Origin: Ancylobacter vacuolatus
Lineage (GTDB): Bacteria > Pseudomonadota > Alphaproteobacteria > Rhizobiales > Xanthobacteraceae
Reading direction: 5' to 3'
NCBI RefSeq assembly: GCF_030813595.1
Contig: NZ_JAUSUH010000001.1
Coordinates: 62,001 to 126,000 of the forward strand
DNA: 64,000 bases
Shown here: piece by piece, positions 27,035-37,572 of the stretch
How the letters are laid out: every line of letters begins with the position of its first letter
How positions within the stretch are numbered: the first letter of the stretch is position 1
Notes under the pieces: generated by a model
What the model was told of the DNA's origin: nothing
Databases searched by the model: none
The model's input: only the letters and a program-made list of their open reading frames with translations
Program-made: the position numbers and the translations under genes

Positions 27035-27232
27035 AAGGTTCTCCGGGTCCCACGCCCGGAGCTAAGAGGGAATTCGGTGAGGCGCCCCGCGCCAAAGCCG
27101 AGGCTGCCCCCGCAACTGTAAGCGGCGAGCCCTCTGCCCATCGTCCACTGGCGCCACGGCTCAGGCCGTGCGTTGGGAAGGCCGGGCAGAGCCAGCGTCG
27201 ACCCGCGAGCCAGGAGACCTGCCCTGATCGCG
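27035..27232 (+). ncRNA. Cobalamin riboswitch
   Basis: Conserved AdoCbl riboswitch landmarks occur in order: the GGTTC...stem start near 27037, the GAGGGAATTCGGTGAGG region (27065-27082), CCCCGCAACTGTAAGCGG (27107-27124), and the B12 box GAGCCAGGAGACCTGCC (27207-27223). It lies 117 bases before the btuF-like gene. When bound to cobalamin it is expected to turn the downstream importer genes off. Which expression platform (ribosome masking or termination) is used cannot be told by eye. Confidence 0.93.
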
Positions 27233-27348
27233 ACCAATCTTTCGGGCGGGGTGCTCCGGAGGTTGCCGGCCGTGCAAGGGCTTGATGGGCCTTGCCGGTG
27301 CCGGTTTCCTTTGCGCGTCCCGTCTTCCTTATTCAGGAAGCGGTGACA

Positions 27349-28398
27349 ATGCTCAACACGATCTCTCATCCTCTCCGTCGGCCGGCCCAGACCGTCGCGC
27401 TGGCGCTCGGTCTTCTCGCCGGCGCCGTCCTGGCGACCGATGCCTTTGCCGGCACGACCTATCCCCTGACGCTGGAGAATTGCGGCCACCCGGTGGTGAT
27501 CGACCACGCGCCCAAGCGCGTCGTCAGCGTCGGCCAGGCGCAAACCGAGATTCTCTACGCCCTCGGCCTCGGCGACCGGGTGGTCGCCAGCGCGCTCTGG
27601 TTCGGCCCGGTCGCCACGCCCTATGAGGCGGTTAATGCCGGGGTGAAGCGGCTCGCCGACAATGATCCGAGCTTCGAGGCGGTGGTCGGGCAGGAGCCGG
27701 ACCTGGTGGTCGCCATGTATGAGTGGCACATCGGCCCGAACGGCATCATCGGCAAGCGCGACCGTTTCGACGCGGTGAAGGTGCCGGTCTATGTCTCGCC
27801 CACCGATTGCGTCGGCAAGGACAATACCGGTGCAGGCGACGGCGTCCGCACGCAGATGTATTCCACCGCGCTGCTGTACCGGAACATCCTGGAATATGGC
27901 GCCATCTTCGACGTGTCGGAGCGCGCCGAGGCGCTGGTCGCCAGCCTGAAGGCGCGGGAGGAAGCCGCCGCCCGCACCGTCGCGACGCTGAAGGGCAAGG
28001 ACGTGTCGATGGCGCTGTGGTTCTCCAGCAAGGACATCAAGGGCGACGCCTTCCTCGCCGGCAGCAACGGCGTGCCGGCCTATGTCATGGCCCAGCTCGG
28101 CGCCCGCAACATCATCACCACGGAAGAGGAATGGCCGCTGGTCGGCTGGGAGACCATCGCCGCCAACGACCCCGACGTGCTGGTGCTGGTGAAGATGGAT
28201 CGCCGCCGCTTCCCCGCCGACGACATCGAGGCCAAGCTCAATTTCCTCAAGACCGACCCCGTGGCCAGCCAGCTTTCCGCCGTGAAGAACGGCCGCATCG
28301 TCATCGTCGATGTCGGCGCCACACGGCCGGGCATGGACACGGTGGACGGCATCGAGGCCATCGCCAAGGCGGTGCAGGGCTTCGGTCTGGTCAATTGA
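27349..28398 (+). CDS. btuF: Periplasmic binding protein of a cobalamin-type ABC importer
   Basis: A 349-residue type III solute-binding protein with a signal peptide (ALALGLLAGAVLATDAFAGT). The mature start is PLTLENCGHPVVIDHAPKRV, usual for the BtuF/FhuD/FepB class. The typical elements SVGQAQTEILYALGLGDRVV and LVGWETIAANDPDVLVLV are present. Sequence alone does not separate cobalamin from siderophore binding, but the riboswitch upstream argues for cobalamin or another corrinoid. AGGAAG precedes the ATG. It is first of an overlapping operon with the permease and ATPase. Confidence 0.87.
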   Translation: MLNTISHPLRRPAQTVALALGLLAGAVLATDAFAGTTYPLTLENCGHPVVIDHAPKRVVSVGQAQTEILYALGLGDRVVASALWFGPVATPYEAVNAGVKRLADNDPSFEAVVGQEPDLVVAMYEWHIGPNGIIGKRDRFDAVKVPVYVSPTDCVGKDNTGAGDGVRTQMYSTALLYRNILEYGAIFDVSERAEALVASLKAREEAAARTVATLKGKDVSMALWFSSKDIKGDAFLAGSNGVPAYVMAQLGARNIITTEEEWPLVGWETIAANDPDVLVLVKMDRRRFPADDIEAKLNFLKTDPVASQLSAVKNGRIVIVDVGATRPGMDTVDGIEAIAKAVQGFGLVN

Positions 28399-29432
28399 GC
28401 CATCTCGTCATCGGGCCGAACTGGCCGGCGCGGATCGCCCTCGCCGGCCTCTCGCTGGTCGCGCTGGTCTTCGCCATCACGCTGGCGGTGACGGTGGGGG
28501 AGATGCCGATCCCGCTTTCCGTCGCCTTCCGGGCGCTTGGCAACGGGCTGTTCGATCTCGGCTACCCGGTCAGCGCCATCCAGCAGGGCGTGATCTTCGA
28601 GTACCGGCTGAGCCGGGCCTTGATGGCGGCGCTTTGCGGGGGCGCGCTCGCGCTTTCCGGCGCGATCCTGCAGGCGCTGCTGCGCAACCCGCTGGCCGAG
28701 CCCTATATTCTGGGCGTCTCGGCCGGCGCTTCCACCGGCGCGGTCTGTGTGATGATCCTCGGCTTTGGCGGGGCGACGCTGGGCCTGTCCGGCGGGGCGT
28801 TTCTCGGCTCGGTGGCGGCCCTCGTCATGGTCGGGCTGCTCGCCGCCGGGGCGGGAGGGGCCAGCGACCGGGTGATCCTCGCCGGCGTCGCCGGCTCGCA
28901 GCTGTTCAACGCCGCGACCGCGACCATCGTCACGACAATGGCCAGCGCCGAGCAGGCGCGCGGGGTGATGTTCTGGCTGCTGGGCAATTTCGGCGGCGTG
29001 CGCTGGTCGGACCTCTGGGTGGCGGCGCCGGTGGCGCTGCTCGGCTTCCTCGTGTGCATGGTGCACGCCAAGGCGCTCGACGCCTTCGCCTTCGGCGCCG
29101 ACGCGGCGGCCTCGCTCGGCATCCATGTGACGCGGGTGCGGCTGGTGCTGCTGGCCACCACAGCGCTGCTCACCGCCACCATGGTCGCCATCGTCGGCAC
29201 GGTCGGTTTTGTCGGGCTGGTCATCCCCCATGCGGCGCGCTTTCTGGTGGGCCCCGGCCATGCCCGGCTGCTGCCGGCCTGCCTCATCATCGGCGCGGTG
29301 TTCATGATCCTCGCCGATGTGCTCTCGCGCATTCTGGTGCCGCAGCAGATCCTGCCGATCGGCATCGTCACCGCCTTGGTCGGCGCGCCGGCCTTCGCGC
29401 TCATCCTCTACCGCGCGAGGCGGCCCGCATGA
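28395..29432 (+). CDS. btuC: Cobalamin-type ABC importer permease
   Basis: A 345-residue FecCD/BtuC-family permease with about ten transmembrane helices. Family motifs are RLSRALMAALCGGALALSGA, LLRNPLAEPYILGVSAGAS, and GTVGFVGLVIPHAARFLVGP, which is the coupling helix region. The start is TTG 28395, which overlaps the btuF stop (TTGA), a sign of translational coupling. The end overlaps the ATPase start. Confidence 0.9.
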   Translation: MSHLVIGPNWPARIALAGLSLVALVFAITLAVTVGEMPIPLSVAFRALGNGLFDLGYPVSAIQQGVIFEYRLSRALMAALCGGALALSGAILQALLRNPLAEPYILGVSAGASTGAVCVMILGFGGATLGLSGGAFLGSVAALVMVGLLAAGAGGASDRVILAGVAGSQLFNAATATIVTTMASAEQARGVMFWLLGNFGGVRWSDLWVAAPVALLGFLVCMVHAKALDAFAFGADAAASLGIHVTRVRLVLLATTALLTATMVAIVGTVGFVGLVIPHAARFLVGPGHARLLPACLIIGAVFMILADVLSRILVPQQILPIGIVTALVGAPAFALILYRARRPA

Positions 29433-30211
29433 CACTTGCCACCCATGATGTGCGCTGGGGCGCCGGCGGAAAGCTCATCGTCGACGGCGTCAGCCTCAAC
29501 GTCGAGCCGAACCGGGTGCTCGGGCTGATCGGCCCCAATGGCTCGGGCAAGTCCAGCCTGCTGCGCCTGCTCTGCCGCCTGCGCAAGGTAGCGAGCGGGG
29601 TGGTGACGCTCGACGGGCAGGATATCGCCGGCGTTGGCCGCCGCGACCTCGCCCGGCGCCTCGCCTTTGTCGAGCAGCAGGCGACCACCGAGATCGCGCT
29701 CACGGTCTGCGACGTGGTGCGGCTCGGGCGCACGCCGCACCGCGCCGCTTTCGCCTCCTGGAGCGCGGAGGACGAGCGGGCGGTCGATGCGGCCCTGGAA
29801 CGGGTGGGGCTCTCGGAGCGGCACGACCAGCCCTGGCACACGCTGTCGGGTGGCGAGCGCCAGCGCGTCCACATCGCCCGGGCGCTGGCGCAGGCGCCGC
29901 GCGAGCTCATTCTCGACGAGCCGACCAACCATCTCGACATCCAGCACCAGCTCTCCATCCTCGGCCTGGTCCGCCGCCTCGGCGTGACCTGCATCGTGGC
30001 GCTGCACGACCTGAACCTCGCCTCGCTGTTCTGCGACCGCATCGGCGTGCTGTCCGCCGGCCGGCTGGTGGCGGCCGGCCTGCCCGAGGAGGTGCTCACC
30101 CCGGCTCTCATCAGCGAGGTGTTCGGAGTGGAGGTGACGATCCGCCTCGGCGCCAATGGCCATCGCCATATCGACTACCTCGTCGATCACGAGCCGGGAG
30201 AGCGCCCGTGA
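29429..30211 (+). CDS. btuD: Cobalamin-type ABC importer ATPase
   Basis: A 260-residue ABC ATPase. Walker A is GLIGPNGSGKSS, the Q-loop is LAFVEQQATTE, the signature is TLSGGERQRVHIARAL, Walker B is ELILDEPTNHLD and the switch His is in CIVALHDLNLAS. This is the FepC/BtuD subgroup. The ATG overlaps the permease stop by four bases. It powers the importer at the inner face of the membrane. Confidence 0.91.
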   Translation: MTLATHDVRWGAGGKLIVDGVSLNVEPNRVLGLIGPNGSGKSSLLRLLCRLRKVASGVVTLDGQDIAGVGRRDLARRLAFVEQQATTEIALTVCDVVRLGRTPHRAAFASWSAEDERAVDAALERVGLSERHDQPWHTLSGGERQRVHIARALAQAPRELILDEPTNHLDIQHQLSILGLVRRLGVTCIVALHDLNLASLFCDRIGVLSAGRLVAAGLPEEVLTPALISEVFGVEVTIRLGANGHRHIDYLVDHEPGERP

Positions 30212-30236
30212 CGATGCCGGCCGTAAGGAGCGTCCC

Positions 30237-30893
30237 ATGAGCCAGGCTGACCCTCAGGCCGCCGTCACCGCCTATTGGAGCGCCCGCGCGCCGCTGTTCG
30301 ACGGTGTCGCCTCGCATGTCGCGCAGCGCGATCTGTGGCGCACGGTGCTGGAGGCCGCCTTCGAGGCCGACGGTCCGCGCAACGTGGTCGATCTCGGCAG
30401 CGGCACCGGCGCCTGCGCCCTCATCGCCGCCGGGCTTGGCCATCGGGTGCGGGGTTACGACGCCTCGCCCGGCATGGTCGCTGCGGCCCATGCCGCGGCA
30501 AAGGCGGCGGGGGTCGAGGCGTCGTTCGAGACGGCGCTGATCGGCGATATCCCGGCCGAGGATTCCAGCGCCGATATCGTCACCCTTCGCAATGTTCTCT
30601 GGACGCTCGAACAGCCGATGCAAGCGCTGCAGACCGCCCACCGGCTGCTGCGCCCCGGCGGGCGGCTCGTCGTGTCCGATGCCCTGTGGTCGGTCGCCCC
30701 GCACTATCGCTCGACCTACGCCCCCGAGCTGGTCGCCCGCCTGCCGCTGCATGACGGGATCACCGAGCCGGCGATGCGTCTCATGCTGGAGGCGGCGGGA
30801 TTTTCCACCGTCCGCGCCTGGCAGCAGCTCTTCCCCGCCTCGCCCTATCCCGGGGATGTCCCGCTCTTCGTGCTGAGCGCCGGCAGAGGCTGA
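30237..30893 (+). CDS. Class I SAM-dependent methyltransferase, btu operon-linked
   Basis: A 218-residue methyltransferase. Motif I is VVDLGSGTGACALIAAGLG, the acidic post-I loop is RGYDASPGMVAAA, and LLRPGGRLVVSDALW is the family strand 5 region. The start has TAAGGAG seven bases upstream and lies 25 bases after btuD, so it is most likely in the same riboswitch-controlled transcript. The acceptor is unknown. A corrinoid-related role is inferred only from position. Confidence 0.85.
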   Translation: MSQADPQAAVTAYWSARAPLFDGVASHVAQRDLWRTVLEAAFEADGPRNVVDLGSGTGACALIAAGLGHRVRGYDASPGMVAAAHAAAKAAGVEASFETALIGDIPAEDSSADIVTLRNVLWTLEQPMQALQTAHRLLRPGGRLVVSDALWSVAPHYRSTYAPELVARLPLHDGITEPAMRLMLEAAGFSTVRAWQQLFPASPYPGDVPLFVLSAGRG

Positions 30894-30940
30894 ACCCGGA
30901 GCGCTGCCGGCACCGACGGTCGGTGATGTTGCCGCTGGTG

Positions 30941-31873
30941 CTAGTGGTTGCGCTTTTCCAGGCGGGTGAGGAACTGTCCCACGCGCAGGCCATGCCCGAG
31001 GGATGGAGCAGCAGATGCACGCGCGGCGGCTTGGCCGCTTCTTCCGCCGAGGCTGGCCGGTCCTCGAACACCCGCCGCATCAGCGCGACATCCAGCACGT
31101 CATAGGCCCGCGGGGATTTCTCGATCCGCTCCAGTTCCGCACCGATCCAGTCGCGGCGCCGGTCGGCCCAGGCGAACCAGTCCGGCTGACCCGGGACGAT
31201 GCGGGTTTCCTGCGTGATCGCGGGCGGCACCCGGCCGGCATGCGCCGGGCCAGAGACCGAATAATGCCGTTGCGGTGAAACTGATCGCGCGGGATGGCCA
31301 GGCAGAATTCGACCAGAGCCCGGTCCGCCGCCGGATCTCGGATCTCGAAATCACCGCGCTGGTTCAAGAAACTGGACGTCGCATGGCGCAGCCGCATTTC
31401 CTCAAGGTCGGCGATGTGGTGGCCCAGATCCGCCGATCCGGTGCGGACAGGGGGCGATACGCCAGGGCTTCGGCGTCCGGCGTATCGGGGACCTCCCGGA
31501 ACTTCAGCAGCAGGCTGGGCTGGGACGCCGCATAAAGGCAGCCATCCACCATCGCATAATAAAGGGACCTCTGGCCCATCGCATCCGCAGCCAGGTGCCC
31601 TCGCGCCCGTCATGGCGGGCCAGGGCGAAATCGCCGTTCAGGTGGGCCAGAAAATCCCGGCCGAGCCAGTGATCCGTCCGTGGCTGGCCGGATGGTCAGG
31701 ACGCGCTGGGATGCCCGCCGGGAGGCAAGCCCTGCGGGCGCCACCATCGCCAGCCTGGCATTGCCGGCATCGAAAATCGCTAGTCCCGATACCTGCCGAA
31801 GCAGGTCCGCCCGCAGCGGGATGGGCGGTTGTGCCGATACGGCGACGATGGGTACGGGTGGGTCAGCACCCAC
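30941..31873 (-). pseudogene. Decayed lasso peptide cyclase (asparagine synthetase-like, C protein)
   Basis: No single frame is open, but successive pieces in shifting frames follow an asparagine synthetase-type lasso cyclase in order. They are: an N-terminal glutaminase-like part (LNGDFALARHDGREG, then SLYYAMVDGCLYAASQPSLL); the C-terminal synthetase region (DFEIRDPAADRALVEFCLAI, then IIRSLARRMPAG); then PDWFAWADRRRDWIGAELER; and last GQFLTRLEKRN and a stop. The central ATP-binding part (SGGxDS region) is missing, and about 0.9 kb remains of an expected 1.7-1.9 kb. It directly follows the precursor gene. It cannot encode a working enzyme. Confidence 0.8.
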
Positions 31874-31911
31874 CAGCAGAACGACGTCGGACGCTCAAGA
31901 CGCCCGCACCC

Positions 31912-32070
31912 TCAGGATTGGGGTGAAAAGTCACCATCAAAATTAAAGCCAGAAACGCCCGTGGTCAGTTCATCAATGACGACGACCTTCAGCTGCGGCG
32001 GCAACCAGCCGGAACGGGACCGATCGTCCTGGGCGGCAGCGTCCTCGGTCCGCTCGCAATCATCACGCAT
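31912..32070 (-). CDS. Lasso peptide precursor (A gene)
   Basis: A 52-residue intact frame. The leader holds WLPPQL at residues 22-27, a fit to the YxxPxL motif read by the lasso RRE protein. The leader ends with T36-T37, giving the Thr at the penultimate position that lasso proteases need. The predicted core is GVSGFNFDGDFSPQS (residues 38-52), which begins with Gly and has Asp at core position 8, so an eight-membered Gly1-Asp8 macrolactam ring can form. The core uses A/T-rich codons unlike its neighbours. The cyclase remnant follows immediately. No B protease/RRE or D transporter gene of the locus is seen, so production is unlikely. Confidence 0.78.
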   Translation of the reverse strand: MRDDCERTEDAAAQDDRSRSGWLPPQLKVVVIDELTTGVSGFNFDGDFSPQS

Positions 32071-32381
32071 GGCTCTTTTTCCGTGATAAATCTGAAGCAA
32101 CGGCTGGACGGCTACGCAGAGCGCGACAAGATCCCGCGCGTCAAACCCGTGCTGCCGCCGCCGACGCCGGAAGCCGCCGCGCATCGGCCAGCGCAATGGC
32201 GGAGTGGGCTCGTGGGCGTGCTCCCTCTGTGCAGGCCCACACAAGGCCAACGCATTCGCGAGGAGGGGTGGCTCTGGCCGACCCTGACTGGGACAGTGAG
32301 CGGAGGCTGGCGGCGAAATTAGCCAGCCATGCCAGAATTATGATGAGCTTTGCTACGCTGAGCCGACCCGGAAACGGGGGG
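32071..32381. other. Gap between the lasso precursor and tRNA-Asn
   Basis: No gene is recognised in these 311 bases on either strand. The precursor frame is open further upstream but has no motif there. This is where its promoter must lie, and no convincing -35/-10 pair was seen. No copy of the tRNA 3' end, as an integration scar, was found. Confidence 0.5.
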
Positions 32382-32457
32382 TGGCTCCCTGAGCAGGACT
32401 CGAACCTGCGACCATTCGATTAACAGTCGAACGCTCTACCAACTGAGCTATCAGGGA
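32382..32457 (-). tRNA. tRNA-Asn (GTT)
   Basis: A 76-base cloverleaf on the minus strand, with acceptor arms TCCCTGA and TCAGGGA, discriminator G and an encoded CCA. The D arm is GCTCAGTTGGTAGAGC, the anticodon loop CTGTTAA gives GTT, and the T arm GCAGGTTCGAACCTGC is complete. It lies downstream of the ABC exporter gene and upstream of the lasso remnant. Confidence 0.97.
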
Positions 32458-32545
32458 CCGGGGACGCCGTGGCGTCTCGGAGGCCGGCGATATAGCAATG
32501 CGGGACAGGTTTGTGAACCCCTCATCCCGCACCATGTGGATATCC

Positions 32546-34345
<1,800 letters not shown>

Positions 34346-34499
34346 CAGCGAAAATCCTTTGCACGGGCCCGGCCGGATCGGGCGTCGCCCCTTCACTCCG
34401 CGTTCGCAGACGCCGGAGGACGGGATCATCAACGACGATCACGGGAGGTTGTCAAACCCGTGACGGCTTGCGCGCCGGCATCCAGAAAGGCGGTGACGA

Positions 34500-34538
34500 C
34501 ACCCGCCGCCGACACTTTTTCAAGGTCGGCGGCGGGTG
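34500..34538 (-). terminator. Perfect 14-bp hairpin after tRNA-Cys
   Basis: CACCCGCCGCCGAC (34500-34513) pairs perfectly with GTCGGCGGCGGGTG (34525-34538) around an 11-base loop. It starts eight bases after the tRNA-Cys 3' end. There is no T run outside the stem, so it may act as a processing or Rho-assisted stop. Confidence 0.6.
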
Positions 34539-34545
34539 CGTGAAC

Positions 34546-34619
34546 TGGAGGCCACGCCCGGAATCGAACCGGGGTGCACGGATTTGCAGTCCGCTGCGTA
34601 ACCACTCCGCCACGTGGCC
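34546..34619 (-). tRNA. tRNA-Cys (GCA)
   Basis: A 74-base cloverleaf on the minus strand, with acceptor arms GGCCACG and CGTGGCC, discriminator T and an encoded CCA. The anticodon loop reads CTGCAAA, giving GCA, and the T arm is CCCGGTTCGATTCCGGG. It lies upstream of the ABC exporter gene on the same strand. Confidence 0.97.
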
Positions 34620-35082
34620 CGACCGAGACTGCCGCAAGGCGCCTCATGGGCCGGGCCGGCTCATAACAGAGGTAGAGGCGATGAGCAACGCGCCCGGCAT
34701 GAGAAGGTGGGGACGGCGTGGTGCCGGGTGAGGCCGGGCCGGGGCATCGGGCACTTTGCGGCGCGTCGTCCGCAGCGGCGGCGTTTACCTGCCGGTGCCC
34801 GGCCCGGCCGCGAGGCGCGGGCGGCCATGCGGCATTCTATCGCGACGAGGGCGCGGCGGCGGCCCGGTCCGCCGGTAGGGTGGGCTGGAACGCCGGCCGG
34901 TGATCGCGGGGCGGCACTGGCGACACGCCAGGCTGGAAATCTTCAAGAACGCCCGTCGAGAACGCTTGCAATGGAGCTGCCGCTGCCGCAATTCTGGCGC
35001 CGTTCGCTCGCGCTGCCTGTGTGTGCGCTCTCCGCGCGGCCCGCGCGCGGCCTTTGCCGTTTGCTTTCGAGGTTGTCGCCGA
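34620..35082. other. Gene-free gap upstream of the PIMT-like gene
   Basis: About 460 bases of GC-rich sequence. Both strands have open frames because of base composition, but none has a ribosome site or recognisable protein sequence. It must hold the promoters of tRNA-Cys and of the PIMT-like gene, and neither could be assigned. Confidence 0.5.
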
Positions 35083-35745
35083 ATGATCGATTTCGCCGAA
35101 CTGCGCCGTGCCATGGTGGACGCCCAGGTGCGCGCCAACGACGTCACCGACCTGCGCATCGTGGCCGCCATGCTGGAGACGCCGCGCGAGCGCTTCGTGC
35201 CCGCCAGCCTGCGCAACTTCGCCTATATCGACGACGACGTGCTGGTGAAGGAAGGGGCGCCGGCGCGCTACCTGATGGAGCCGATGGTGCTCGCCAAGCT
35301 GCTGCAGGCAGCCGAGATCGGCCCCGACGCGCTGGTGCTCGATGTCGGCGCGGCGAGCGGCTATTCCACCGCCGTGCTGGCCAAGCTGGCCGGGCAGGTG
35401 GTGGCGCTCGAGGAAGATGCCGCGCTGGCGGCGCAGGGCTCGGCCCTGCTGCTCGATCTGGGCCTTCTCAACGCCGCCTATGTGCAGGGTCCGATGACCG
35501 CCGGCTGGCCGGGCGAGGCGCCCTATGACGTGATCCTGCTCAATGGCGGGATCGACGCGGCCCCCGAATCGCTGCTGGCGCAGCTGAAGCCCGGCGGGCG
35601 GCTGGTCGCCGTGGTCGGGCGCGGGCGCGCCGGCCGGGCGACGGTGTTCACCCACACGACGGGCGGCATGGGCTCGCGGGTGGTCTTCGACGCCGCCGTG
35701 CCGACGCTGCCGGGCTTCGAGGCGCGGCCGGGCTTTGTTTTCTAG
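35083..35745 (+). CDS. Protein-L-isoaspartate O-methyltransferase family protein
   Basis: A 220-residue SAM-dependent methyltransferase of the PIMT family. It starts with RRAMVDAQVRANDVTDLRIV and ETPRERFVP, and SAM motif I is VLDVGAASGYSTAVLAKLAG. The substrate-side region differs from the true Pcm at 61.6 kb (it has MEPMVLAKLLQA where Pcm has QTISQP), so it is a paralog, possibly with another role. It precedes tolC, as is usual in this order of bacteria. The function is uncertain beyond methyl transfer. Confidence 0.85.
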   Translation: MIDFAELRRAMVDAQVRANDVTDLRIVAAMLETPRERFVPASLRNFAYIDDDVLVKEGAPARYLMEPMVLAKLLQAAEIGPDALVLDVGAASGYSTAVLAKLAGQVVALEEDAALAAQGSALLLDLGLLNAAYVQGPMTAGWPGEAPYDVILLNGGIDAAPESLLAQLKPGGRLVAVVGRGRAGRATVFTHTTGGMGSRVVFDAAVPTLPGFEARPGFVF

Positions 35746-35925
35746 AGGTTTCTGTCGCCCCTGTGGCTGATCTGCCGCGTGTCCGACTAAATCGTCCCCC
35801 GGACCAAACCGAACGGTTCACAGCCCCTCTTCGAGCACCTATCTTGCGTTCGCGTCATACAGAGAGTGAGAGAGTCGCCCGGGGGCAGGCGATTCCCATC
35901 AGATTAGCGTTCGCAGAGGTTGGAC

Positions 35926-37335
35926 ATGTGGGTGTCGACTACCGGGGGTAAGGTCGTCGCGTGGGCGGCGGTCGCTTTTTTTGTCGGCATCGCGGTGCCG
36001 GCGAAAGCCCAGACCCTCGATCAGGCGCTTTCGGCCGCCTATCGCAACAATCCCACATTGAATTCGCAGCGCGCTGCCACCCGCGCTACGGACGAGTATG
36101 TGCCGATCGCGCTGGCGGGCTATCGCCCGCAGGTGTTCGGCAGTGCCTATGTCGGCGCCCAATGGGCGGAGACCCGGCTCGATTCGGGCTATGCCGCGCT
36201 GCAAGGGTCAAGTTCGCTCACCGTCGCCAAGACCTACCCGACCGGTGTCGGCATCACCATCAGCCAGACCATCTATAATGGCCTGCGGACCGCAAACTCG
36301 GTGCGCAGCGCCGAATCGCAGGTGCGCGGCCAGCGCGAATTGCTGCGCAACACCGAGCAGCTGGTGCTGCTCGATGCCGCTACCGCCTATATGAACGTGC
36401 TGCAGAACGCGGCGCTGGTGGAACTGCAGAAGCAGAACCTCGAAGCCCTGCGGGAAGAGCTGCGCGCGGCGCGGGACCGCTTCTCGGTCGGCGAGATCAC
36501 CCGCACCGACGTCGCCCAGGCGGAAGCCTCGGTCGCCAACGCCCAGAGCGAGCTGGCGCTTGCCGAATCGAACCTCAATACCGCCAATGCGGTGTTCTAC
36601 CAGGTGATCGGCCTGCGCCCGACCAAGCTGAGCCCGGGCCGCCCGATCGATCGCCTGCTGCCGAAGAGCGAGAAGCTCGCCGTCGATTCCGGTCTGACCC
36701 GGCATCCGGCGGTGAAATCGGCCGAGTTCGCCGTCGACGCCGGCCTGTCCAATGTGAAGGTGGCCGAGGCGGCTCTGTCGCCGACGCTGACCCTGAACGG
36801 CTCGGCCTCCTCGGACTACAATAGCAGCCTGTCCGTGAGCCGGCAGACCGCCGCCTCGGCGACGCTGAACCTGTCCGTGCCGATCTACCAGGGCGGCAGC
36901 GAGTACGCGACCATCCGCCAGGCCAAGGAAACGCTCGGCCAGCTGCGGATCGAGGTCGACGTGAACCGCGAGCAGGTGCGGGCCAATGTCGTCCAGTATT
37001 GGGGCGCTCTCGAAGCGGCGAAGGCCGCCATCGAATCGGCGCAGGCCGCCGTTGCGGCGAACGAGATCGCCCTGCGCGGCGTGCGCGAGGAATGGCGTGT
37101 CGGCCAGCGCACCACGCTTGACGTGCTGAACGCGCAGACCGCGCTGTTCAACGCCCGCGCCAGCCTCGTCATCGCCCAGCGTGACCGGGTGGTCGCCTCC
37201 TATGCGGTGCTTTCCGCCAGTGGCCATCTGAGCGCTGTCACGCTGGGGCTCAAGGTCCCGGTGTACAACCCGCAGATCCATTACGAGCAGGTGCGTGACG
37301 CCTGGATCGGCGTGCGCACGCCCGGCGGGCAGTAA
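35926..37335 (+). CDS. tolC: TolC-family outer membrane channel
   Basis: A 469-residue outer membrane efflux protein. The signal peptide is AWAAVAFFVGIAVPAKAQTL. Two OEP repeats follow (about residues 30-240 and 255-445), starting with the classic LDQALSAAYRNNPTLNSQRA and including GEITRTDVAQAEASVANAQSE and VGQRTTLDVLNAQTALFNAR. It forms the trimeric exit duct for type I secretion and RND/MFP efflux pumps. The start ATG 35926 has AGAGG upstream. A TTG two codons earlier is also in frame. Confidence 0.95.
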   Translation: MWVSTTGGKVVAWAAVAFFVGIAVPAKAQTLDQALSAAYRNNPTLNSQRAATRATDEYVPIALAGYRPQVFGSAYVGAQWAETRLDSGYAALQGSSSLTVAKTYPTGVGITISQTIYNGLRTANSVRSAESQVRGQRELLRNTEQLVLLDAATAYMNVLQNAALVELQKQNLEALREELRAARDRFSVGEITRTDVAQAEASVANAQSELALAESNLNTANAVFYQVIGLRPTKLSPGRPIDRLLPKSEKLAVDSGLTRHPAVKSAEFAVDAGLSNVKVAEAALSPTLTLNGSASSDYNSSLSVSRQTAASATLNLSVPIYQGGSEYATIRQAKETLGQLRIEVDVNREQVRANVVQYWGALEAAKAAIESAQAAVAANEIALRGVREEWRVGQRTTLDVLNAQTALFNARASLVIAQRDRVVASYAVLSASGHLSAVTLGLKVPVYNPQIHYEQVRDAWIGVRTPGGQ

Positions 37336-37572
37336 GTCTCGGCCCGCCCGCCCGCACGCCGCCGAGAGGTGGGGAGCTTGCGCCAGCGGGGAGGGGAGGC
37401 CGGCCTCGAACGGTAATGAGGTCGGCGTTAACCTTAGCTGTCGAACGTTGTTGGTCCGATTGGGTTACATCTTGGCGTTCCGCCGTGGGCGGTTCACACT
37501 TTACGAAGTGTTAACGGGTTGAGTCGTGCGCCTCGGCCGGGCGCCGTCAACCCTGGGATCGGAAAACAGCGC

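Noticed and set aside
32395..32424. Plus-strand peptide ending EQDSNLRPFD as a coding end
   Set aside because: It is the well-known antisense reading of a tRNA gene T arm and anticodon arm, here tRNA-Asn, not a protein.
32382..32457. tRNA-Asn as an integration site of a genomic island ending near 30.9 kb
   Set aside because: No repeat of the tRNA 3' end was found around 30.9-31.0 kb and no integrase gene is present. The tRNA position next to foreign-looking DNA remains only suggestive.
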